From Spirochaetaceae bacterium (GTDB taxonomy: Bacteria; Spirochaetota; Spirochaetia; Treponematales; Breznakiellaceae), in assembly GCA_031273985.1 (NCBI GenBank), contig JAISQV010000259.1:1-7899 (forward strand): DNA of 7,899 bases, in the 5' to 3' direction. Each line of letters opens with the position of its first letter. Position 1 is the stretch's first letter. The translations under genes and the position numbers were made by a program. Under the pieces are notes generated by a model that had not been told where the DNA came from, searched no databases, and saw only the letters and a list, made by a program, of their open reading frames with translations. Below, piece after piece: positions 1-4,614 of this stretch.

Positions 1-154
1 ATAAATACCTCCCTGGTCAGGGAAGATCCGAAGCGGCAGGACCTTAAAACCGTGAAACTCGATGCGACAACCAACGCTTAAAAGATAGTCAATGCCCGTT
101 ATGCCAATATGGTCGCCCTGGGTGCCATGGCAAAGCTCACCGGATCCCGCCCGC

Positions 155-162
<8 letters not shown>
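1..162 (+). pseudogene. C-terminal fragment of a 2-oxoacid:ferredoxin oxidoreductase gamma-type subunit, interrupted
   Basis: Frame 1 from the window edge reads INTSLVREDPKRQDLK, then DATTNA, a TAA stop at 79-81, and KIVNARYANMVALGAMAKLTG. The block ARYANMVALGAMAKLTG resembles the C-terminal signature of gamma subunits (PorC/KorC/VorC/IorB family) of ferredoxin-dependent 2-oxoacid oxidoreductases, which oxidise pyruvate, oxoglutarate or branched-chain oxoacids to acyl-CoA and reduce ferredoxin in anaerobes. The codon at the stop would be expected to be Glu or similar, so a single G-to-T change (GAA to TAA) explains the break. After LTGS the frame enters a long poly-G/poly-C tract and the family similarity ends. 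The 5' part lies outside the window. It may be a true pseudogene, or an intact gene damaged by sequence error next to the homopolymer. The family call rests on about 45 residues, and the exact substrate cannot be told. Confidence 0.5.
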
Positions 163-203
<41 letters not shown>

Positions 204-212
204 ACGGGGGTA

Positions 213-298
213 GCGCAAAAGCGTTTTGGCGGAGCCAAAACCTTTGGAGCGCAGGGGGCTCGGCCCCCTCCTGACTTCTCCCTACTTGTCTTTTGCGC
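213..298. repeat. Nested inverted repeats upstream of lolA
   Basis: Three perfect inverted repeats are nested here. The outer arms are GCGCAAAAG (213-221) and CTTTTGCGC (290-298), 9 bp. Inside is a hairpin GTTTTGGC/GCCAAAAC (223-230/234-241) with a GGA loop, then a second hairpin AGGGGGC/GCCCCCT (253-259/263-269) with a TCG loop. GCGC at 249-252 could alternatively pair with GCGC at 213-216. No T tract follows either hairpin, so a classic intrinsic terminator is not supported. The layout resembles a small REP- or MITE-like intergenic repeat, and it would separate transcription of the upstream fragment from lolA. Other genomic copies cannot be seen from this window. Confidence 0.6.
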
Positions 299-314
299 CC
301 TATGGGGTTATGGT
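286..314 (+). promoter_or_regulatory. Possible sigma70-type promoter of the lolA cluster, giving a leaderless start
   Basis: TTGTCT (286-291) and TATGGT (309-314) each match four of six consensus positions of -35 and -10 boxes and are 17 bases apart. The -10-like box ends six bases before the lolA ATG, so transcription would begin at or very near the start codon. No Shine-Dalgarno-like purine run precedes that ATG, which fits. The right arm of the inverted repeat (290-298) lies in the promoter spacer. The individual boxes are weak matches. Confidence 0.3.
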
Positions 315-320
315 AAAGTC

Positions 321-998
321 ATGAGGGTTCTGCGGTTCTGGCTGCTCTTTTTGGGGGCGGGCGGGTTTTTGTACGCCCAGGAGATTGTTACCGCCGAACG
401 GTATCTGGATTCGGTGTCCGAGCTTTACGGGACTATCAAGGACTACGAGGCGCGGGTTGCGATCCGGTCGGGTAACACGAATATGTACGGCACGGTGAGT
501 CATTTGGCGCCGTCTTTTCTGCGGATCGATTTTACCACTCCCGCCCAGCAGGTGATAGTTTTTAACGGGGAGACCCTGGTTGTCTATCTGCCGGAGTACC
601 GGGCGGTGCTTAATCAGCAGGTTTCCTCTTCGGGGAGGCGGCCCCAGGCTTCTTTGGCTACGGCTCAGGGGCTTTCGCTGTTGAGGCGGAACTATGTCCC
701 CTCTTTTGTTACCGGCCCGGCGCCCTCGCCCCTGGAACAGGGTTCCGCCGAGATGGTGGTGAAGCTCCGGCTTTCCCGGCGGGTTGTGTCCGAGGGTTTC
801 CGGGAGATTATTCTGAATGTGGACCCGGTAACCCGGCTTATCCGGCGCATCGAGGCTACGACTCTGGCCGGCGGTTTGCTGCGTTTCGATTTTTCCCAGA
901 TTCAGATCAACCAGGGTATTCCCGAGGGCCGTTTTATCTATGATTCTCCGGCATCGGCGAATCTGTACAATGATTTTCTGTTCCGCGATTCCGACTGA
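321..998 (+). CDS. lolA: LolA-like outer-membrane lipoprotein carrier protein
   Basis: This is a 225-residue exported protein of the LolA family, periplasmic chaperones that carry lipoproteins from the inner-membrane LolCDE transporter towards the outer membrane. Residues 1-19 form a signal peptide: Arg at 2 and 5, a hydrophobic core, and cleavage probably after LYA. The mature protein is about 206 residues, slightly longer than typical LolA. The diagnostic stretch is residues 57-92, with G-x-V, P-x-x-L-R-I-D-F, TPAQQVIVFNGETL and VVYLPEYR, the order of the concave beta-sheet of the family. A second beta-rich half (about 143-210) includes EIILNVDPVTRLIRRIE. The ATG at 321 is chosen because the signal peptide starts there; no ribosome binding site precedes it. 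It is followed 26 bases later by rodZ. No LolB is seen in the window. The closely similar DUF4292/LolA-like group cannot be excluded. Confidence 0.8.
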   Translation: MRVLRFWLLFLGAGGFLYAQEIVTAERYLDSVSELYGTIKDYEARVAIRSGNTNMYGTVSHLAPSFLRIDFTTPAQQVIVFNGETLVVYLPEYRAVLNQQVSSSGRRPQASLATAQGLSLLRRNYVPSFVTGPAPSPLEQGSAEMVVKLRLSRRVVSEGFREIILNVDPVTRLIRRIEATTLAGGLLRFDFSQIQINQGIPEGRFIYDSPASANLYNDFLFRDSD

Positions 999-1012
999 GC
1001 CGGAGCGCCGTC

Positions 1013-1019
1013 AAGGAGG
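1013..1019 (+). promoter_or_regulatory. Ribosome binding site of rodZ
   Basis: AAGGAGG lies five bases before the ATG at 1025. This near-perfect Shine-Dalgarno fixes the start and contrasts with the missing site before lolA. Confidence 0.85.
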
Positions 1020-1024
1020 CTGGG

Positions 1025-2152
1025 ATGGACGCTCTGGGTGATAAGCTGCGAAGCGCCCGTGAGGAAAAAGGTTACACTTTTGAGCAGGTGAGCCGGGAAA
1101 CGAATATTGCCGCCCGTTATCTGGAAGCTCTGGAAACGGAGGATTTTGATAAGTTTCCGGGCGAAGCCTACCTTTTGGGCTTTTTACGAAACTACGGCGA
1201 ATATTTGGGCCTTGACGCGGAGGATCTTCTTTCCAATTACCGGGCCATACGCATTCAGGAACAGCCGGTCCCGGTGGAGCAGCTCCTCCGCCCCCCCTCG
1301 CCTGTGCCGAAGATTATCCGCAATGTGGGGATCATCGTGCTGGCCGCGGCGGCGCTGGGCGGGGCTATTTACTTTTTCCAGAACCGCCGGGCCGGGCCGG
1401 GCGCCGCTTCCGCGCCGGGCCCCAGGGAGCCGCAGTCCGTAGACATGGACGGGCCTTCGCTGGAACGGCGTTTCTACCGGGGGGACACGGTTACGATTCC
1501 CCTGAATTCGAATTTCTACAAGATTGAGGTTTCCGATGTGGGGAACACGGTGAGTTTGGCCGCGCCTTCGGGCACCCAAAGCCTGGAGCTGGGGCAGGAG
1601 GCGGAGATAGACCTGGATATGGACGGGTTTGCGGATCTGCGCGTGTCCACGGTGGATTTTTCACGGAACAACCCCGCGGCGGGGGCCCTTCTGCGGCTGG
1701 ATTTGGATTTTGCCCCGGCGGTGTCCGCCGCGCCCGCCCCGGCGGTCCTTCCCGGCGCGGCTGCGGGGAGCGCCCCCGCATCGGGGCCGGGCGCGGCGGC
1801 AAGCCCGGCGGCGGCAGCCCAGGTGATTTTCACCTCCCCCAATGCCTACCCCTTTACCTTACAGGTTAATTTTCAGGGTTTCTGTATGTTCCGCTGGGAG
1901 GTGCTGGCGGAGCGGGACCGGCGGGGCCGGAATGAACGGTACTTTTCCCGTTCCGACGAGCTTAGTATTCAGGCCCAGAACGGGGTGCGGATTTGGCTTT
2001 CCAACGCCCAGGCGCTGAGGGTTCAGGTGATAGGGGGAGGCCGCACGGTGCCCCTGGAAATAGGCGAGGCCGGAGAGGTGGTGGTGGCCGATGTGCGCTG
2101 GGTCCGGGACGAGGACGGCCGCTTCCGGCTGCTTCTCTCCAGGCTGGAGTAG
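1025..2152 (+). CDS. rodZ: RodZ-like membrane protein with N-terminal helix-turn-helix
   Basis: This 375-residue protein has RodZ architecture. Residues 3-70 form a helix-turn-helix of the HTH_25 type (GDKLRSAREEKGYTFEQVS, then TNIAARYLEALE and FLRNYGEYLGLD). A basic segment and one transmembrane helix (about 99-118, ending YFFQNRR) follow. The outer part has a folded segment (about 140-230), an Ala/Pro/Gly linker (230-264) and a beta-rich C-terminal domain (267-375) in the position of the DUF4115 domain. In rod-shaped and helical bacteria RodZ anchors MreB filaments to the membrane and takes part in peptidoglycan elongation; the HTH binds MreB, with a possible secondary role in nucleic-acid binding. 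Length is near the 337 of E. coli RodZ, with the excess mainly in the linker. Orientation is cytoplasmic N-terminus, outer C-terminus. It lies between lolA and rimO, probably on one transcript. MreB itself is not in the window. Confidence 0.82.
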   Translation: MDALGDKLRSAREEKGYTFEQVSRETNIAARYLEALETEDFDKFPGEAYLLGFLRNYGEYLGLDAEDLLSNYRAIRIQEQPVPVEQLLRPPSPVPKIIRNVGIIVLAAAALGGAIYFFQNRRAGPGAASAPGPREPQSVDMDGPSLERRFYRGDTVTIPLNSNFYKIEVSDVGNTVSLAAPSGTQSLELGQEAEIDLDMDGFADLRVSTVDFSRNNPAAGALLRLDLDFAPAVSAAPAPAVLPGAAAGSAPASGPGAAASPAAAAQVIFTSPNAYPFTLQVNFQGFCMFRWEVLAERDRRGRNERYFSRSDELSIQAQNGVRIWLSNAQALRVQVIGGGRTVPLEIGEAGEVVVADVRWVRDEDGRFRLLLSRLE

Positions 2153-2171
2153 GCCTCAAGACGGCAAGACG

Positions 2172-3509
2172 GTGATTCCTCCCCATCCCTCGTACTGGCT
2201 TGATCCTCTGGGCTGCGCGAAGAACCAGGTGGACGCCGAAACCATGATGGCCGTCCTTGGCGCGGCGGGCTGGACCGCTGCCGAGGGGCCCGGTGAGGCG
2301 GATCTGATCATCGTCAATTCCTGCGGCTTCATCGAAAGCGCCAAACGGGAATCCATAGCCGCCGTGATCGGCTACCGGAGGGATTATCCCCGCAGCAAGA
2401 TACTTCTCGCGGGCTGCCTGGCCCGGCGCTACGCCGGGGACCTTGCCGGGTCCCTCACCGAGGCGGACGGCTTTCTTGCCTCCGGGGATCCGGGGGGCGC
2501 CGCGGAAGCGGCGGCGGCGGTGCTGGAAGGCCGGCGCGTTGTTACCGCCACGGCGGGGCCGGCCTTTGCGGGAATGCCCCCCGGCGACAGGCCCCTGCTT
2601 TCCCTGCCCGGCTCGGCCTACGTGAAGATCGCCGAAGGCTGCGACAACCATTGCAGTTTCTGCGCCATCCCGCTGATCCGGGGGCCCCTGCGCTCAAGGC
2701 CCCTTGCCGCCGTGTATGCCGAATGTAAGCGGCTCCTGGAGCGCGGGGTGCGGGAACTCTGCCTTGTGGGGCAGGACCTCGGCTCCTATGGCCGGGACCT
2801 GGGGTACGCCGGAGGCTTCGGCCTTACGGCGCTGCTGGAAGAACTTGCCGCGCTGGAAGGCTCTTTCTGGCTGCGGCTGCTCTACCTGCACCCGGACAGT
2901 TTCCCCCCCTCCCTGCTGGACCTCTGTCAAAAGGACCGCCGCCTGCTCCCCTACTTCGACATACCCTTTCAGCACGCCTCGGCGCCGCTGCTCCGCGCCA
3001 TGAACCGCCGGGGCAGCGCCGAAGCCTACCTGGACCTTATAGGGAGCGTCCGCTCGGCCCTGCCGGATTCCGCCATCCGCTCCACTTTTCTTACGGGCTT
3101 CCCCGGCGAAACGGAAGAGGATTTTCACCGGCTGCTGGACTTTCAGGAGAGGGCGGAACTGGACTGGGCGGGGGTCTTTACCTATTCCCGCGAGGAGGGC
3201 ACCGCCGCCTGGTCCATGAAGGGGCGCATAACCAAAAAGCTTGCCCTGGCCCGCAAAAGGGAGCTTGAGGAGCGGCAGCTTCCCATCACGGAGCGGCGCA
3301 TGGAACGTTTTGTGGGGCGGGAGACGGAGGTCCTGGTGGAGGAAAAGGTTGAGGGCGAGGAGGGCCTCTACCTGGGCCGCCTTCCCTGCCAGGCCCCGGA
3401 GGTGGACGGTTCCGCAGTGATCACCGCCGACGGCGCTGTTGCGCCGGGCGCCCTGCTGCCGGGCCGAATCTTCGCCCGCGCCGGCATAGACCTGGAAGTG
3501 CGGGTCTAG
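2172..3509 (+). CDS. rimO: Ribosomal protein S12 methylthiotransferase RimO
   Basis: RimO is a radical-SAM enzyme that adds a methylthio group to a conserved aspartate of ribosomal protein S12. With a GTG start at 2172 the protein is 445 residues, close to 441 in E. coli. The N-terminal MTTase domain carries three cluster cysteines: C15 (LGCAKN), C51 (NSCGF) and C82 (AGCLARR). The radical-SAM motif is C157-x3-C161-x2-C164 in AEGCDNHCSFCAIPLIRG. The RimO-specific blocks LPYFDIPFQHAS, MNRRG, FLTGFPGETEEDF and VFTYSREEGT separate it from MiaB and MtaB. A C-terminal TRAM domain (about 376-445) would bind the substrate. The start is 19 bases after the rodZ stop with only a weak upstream purine site. 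An in-frame ATG at 2091 lies inside rodZ and would add 27 residues foreign to the family. The sequence before the first cysteine (LDPLGC) differs from the more usual SLGC, but all ligands are present. Confidence 0.93.
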   Translation: MIPPHPSYWLDPLGCAKNQVDAETMMAVLGAAGWTAAEGPGEADLIIVNSCGFIESAKRESIAAVIGYRRDYPRSKILLAGCLARRYAGDLAGSLTEADGFLASGDPGGAAEAAAAVLEGRRVVTATAGPAFAGMPPGDRPLLSLPGSAYVKIAEGCDNHCSFCAIPLIRGPLRSRPLAAVYAECKRLLERGVRELCLVGQDLGSYGRDLGYAGGFGLTALLEELAALEGSFWLRLLYLHPDSFPPSLLDLCQKDRRLLPYFDIPFQHASAPLLRAMNRRGSAEAYLDLIGSVRSALPDSAIRSTFLTGFPGETEEDFHRLLDFQERAELDWAGVFTYSREEGTAAWSMKGRITKKLALARKRELEERQLPITERRMERFVGRETEVLVEEKVEGEEGLYLGRLPCQAPEVDGSAVITADGAVAPGALLPGRIFARAGIDLEVRV

Positions 3510-3519
3510 CACTTTGTTA

Positions 3520-3573
3520 GGACTAAAAGACAGGAAAAAGAATCAAACCACGGAAAACACGGACAAAGAAAGA
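3520..3573 (+). repeat. Dispersed repeat, copy A
   Basis: This copy begins GGACTAAA and contains ACCACGGAAAACACGGAC. Bases 3520-3564 align without gaps to 4395-4439 (36 of 45 identical by my count). The 16 bases CACGGACAAAGAAAGA (3558-3573) recur exactly in reverse complement at 4507-4522, and GGACTAAA recurs inverted at 4546-4553. Such CACGGA-rich tracts are common as decayed intergenic repeats and translate into meaningless TTENT-type peptides. It starts 10 bases after the rimO stop. Confidence 0.7.
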
Positions 3574-3582
3574 CCAAGAGTT

Positions 3583-3650
3583 GCACGAAGGCTTACGAAG
3601 GGTACACCAAGGCGCACGAAGGAGCAGCGCGTAGCGCTGCGGGGTTCGTG
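3583..3650. repeat. ACGAAGG tandem motif and long hairpin
   Basis: GCACGAAGG occurs at 3583-3591 and 3614-3622, with related ACGAAGG and ACCAAGG between them. From 3615 to 3650 the sequence can fold: CACGAA (3615-3620) pairs with TTCGTG (3645-3650), then after a small internal loop GCAGCGC (3624-3630) pairs with GCGCTGC (3634-3640) around a GTA loop. There is no following T tract, so I do not call it a terminator for rimO. Confidence 0.5.
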
Positions 3651-3658
3651 TGTGGAGG

Positions 3659-3870
3659 GGGCCAGCGCATATAAACAAAAGAGTCTGCGAAGGACGCGAA
3701 TTAACGCTAATTATGGAATGACCGCGGTTCTTAATGCTCAAAAATGAGCGTAAGGAGCGGGTTATGGAAGGTAAAAAATCCGCAGATTACGCTGCTTTAA
3801 CGGATTTTAGAGCGTGATTCCTTCTTAATTCGTATAATTCGCGGACAAAAATTCTTATATGCGCTGGCCC
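3659..3870. mobile_element. 212-bp MITE-like element with perfect 16-bp terminal inverted repeats
   Basis: GGGCCAGCGCATATAA (3659-3674) and TTATATGCGCTGGCCC (3855-3870) are perfect inverted repeats. Inside, CGCGAATTA (3695-3703) and TAATTCGCG (3835-3843) form a second 9-bp pair, and bases next to them are also related in inverted order. The core contains hairpins AAAATCCG/CGGATTTT (3775-3782/3801-3808) and GCTCA/TGAGC (3736-3740/3745-3749). It has no transposase and is AT-richer than the genes. A short non-autonomous element or a structured intergenic repeat both fit. I found no convincing target-site duplication. It lies between rimO and the hemerythrin gene, ending ~46 bases before the hemerythrin -10 box. 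Confidence 0.6.
3764..3817 (+). CDS. Doubtful 17-residue small ORF inside the MITE-like element
   Basis: The ATG at 3764 is preceded six bases upstream by AAGGAG (3752-3757) and opens MEGKKSADYAALTDFRA, then TGA. The good ribosome-binding-site spacing is the only support. The same bases form part of the palindromic core (hairpin 3775-3808), which explains the sequence without coding. I recognise no family. Confidence 0.12.
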   Translation: MEGKKSADYAALTDFRA

Positions 3871-3891
3871 TGCCCGAGCCTGTTTTTCCTC

Positions 3892-3936
3892 TGGAAAAAT
3901 TGTCCGGGTGCGTGGTATAGTGATCTTACAGGAGGG
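3892..3936 (+). promoter_or_regulatory. Extended -10 promoter and ribosome binding site of the hemerythrin gene
   Basis: TATAGT (3916-3921) is preceded by TGG, giving an extended -10 (TGnTATAGT). The -35 candidate TGGAAA (3892-3897) is poor, as is common with extended -10 promoters. Transcription would start near 3928, and AGGAGGG (3930-3936) sits four bases before the ATG at 3941. The gene therefore probably has its own promoter and is not read only from the rimO side. Confidence 0.55.
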
Positions 3937-3940
3937 TGTC

Positions 3941-4384
3941 ATGGCGGATCAGGACTATGTTGCGTGGGACGATAAATATTCAACGGGGATCCAACTGCTC
4001 GACGATCAGCACAAGGAGCTCCTCCGGCTTACCAACGAGCTCTTTGCCAACTGCCAGAGCGGGGAAGAATCCGCCAACGAAGCCTTTCGTAAAATCGCCC
4101 ATTCCACGGTGGACTACGTAAAGTACCATTTCACGGCGGAGGAAAAGATCTTCGAAAAGATCAAATATCCCTTTGCAGCGGAGCATAAAAAGCAGCATGA
4201 AAGTTTCGTCAAACGGGTTCTGGAGGATGTCAAGAAGTTTGAGGAGGGCAGACACCTGATTCCCCATAACTTTGCCCGGTTCCTCAAGGAGTGGATCCTT
4301 ACCCACATAGCGGTCCACGACCGCCAATACGCCGACTATATTAACACCCTCAAGCGAAAGGGCCAGTTCAACCTCAGCGCCTAG
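3941..4384 (+). CDS. Single-domain bacteriohemerythrin
   Basis: This is a soluble 147-residue hemerythrin. All seven ligands of the oxygen-binding diiron site are present with canonical spacing: H24 (DDQH), H63 and E67 (HFTAEE), H82 and H86 (EHKKQH), H122 (THI) and D127. W9 near the N-terminus and W118 (KEWIL) match the family pattern. There is no signal peptide, membrane helix or fused signalling domain, so it is a stand-alone four-helix bundle. In anaerobes and microaerophiles such proteins bind, store or scavenge oxygen, or deliver it to enzymes; which applies here is not visible. The start at 3941 follows a strong AGGAGGG; an in-frame ATG at 3908 lies upstream of the -10 box and is rejected. 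The gene is about 51% GC (216 of 420 bases, 3961-4380), lower than the flanking genes, and sits between repeats, which suggests but does not prove separate acquisition. Confidence 0.93.
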   Translation: MADQDYVAWDDKYSTGIQLLDDQHKELLRLTNELFANCQSGEESANEAFRKIAHSTVDYVKYHFTAEEKIFEKIKYPFAAEHKKQHESFVKRVLEDVKKFEEGRHLIPHNFARFLKEWILTHIAVHDRQYADYINTLKRKGQFNLSA

Positions 4385-4394
4385 TACCTTGATT

Positions 4395-4553
4395 GGGCTA
4401 AATGATAGGAAAAGGAATAAAACCACTGACCTCACGGACCACACAGAAAAACAGGGAAAAGTTTGAAAAACATTGGCAACAAGCTGATTTTACTTCAAAT
4501 TTACCCTCTTTCTTTGTCCGTGAAGTCTGTGTCGTCTACTTTCCCTTTAGTCC
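4395..4553. repeat. ~159-bp imperfect palindrome made of two inverted copies of the dispersed repeat
   Basis: The left arm (4395-4470) begins GGGCTAAATGATAGG. The right arm, read in reverse complement from 4553, begins GGACTAAAGGG. Both then contain a CACGGAC block (4433-4439 and, inverted, 4516-4522) and an AGGG(A/T)AAA..TTTGAA block (4453-4467 and, inverted, 4494-4507). The unpaired centre is about 4471-4486. It lies between the convergent hemerythrin and mutL genes, where a folded transcript could help end transcription from both sides, but neither side has a typical stem plus T tract. It has no coding capacity. Confidence 0.6.
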
Positions 4554-4614
4554 ATAGCGGAAAAGTGGTTAATATTCTCTTTTACTGACCCTGTATCGGC
4601 ACGGAGTCCGGGCG

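Noticed and set aside
253..275. Intrinsic terminator before lolA
   Set aside because: The AGGGGGC/GCCCCCT stem is strong but is followed by CCTGACTTC and not a T tract.
2091..2171. Upstream ATG extension of rimO
   Set aside because: It overlaps rodZ in another frame and encodes residues unlike any RimO N-terminus; GTG at 2172 fits better.
3583..3622. CRISPR-like or iteron array
   Set aside because: The repeats are about 9 bases, degenerate and without spacers of constant length; no cas or replication gene is nearby.
3514..3747. 77-codon plus-strand ORF after rimO
   Set aside because: It reads through repeat copy A, the hairpin and the left end of the MITE-like element, and its TTENT-type low-complexity peptide is typical of translated intergenic repeats.
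3885..3910. Sigma54-type promoter for the hemerythrin gene
   Set aside because: TGG at 3892 has no GC pair at the required -12 spacing; the extended -10 box explains the region better.
3908..3940. Hemerythrin start at the upstream ATG
   Set aside because: That ATG precedes the -10 box and lacks a ribosome binding site; ATG 3941 has AGGAGGG at the right distance.
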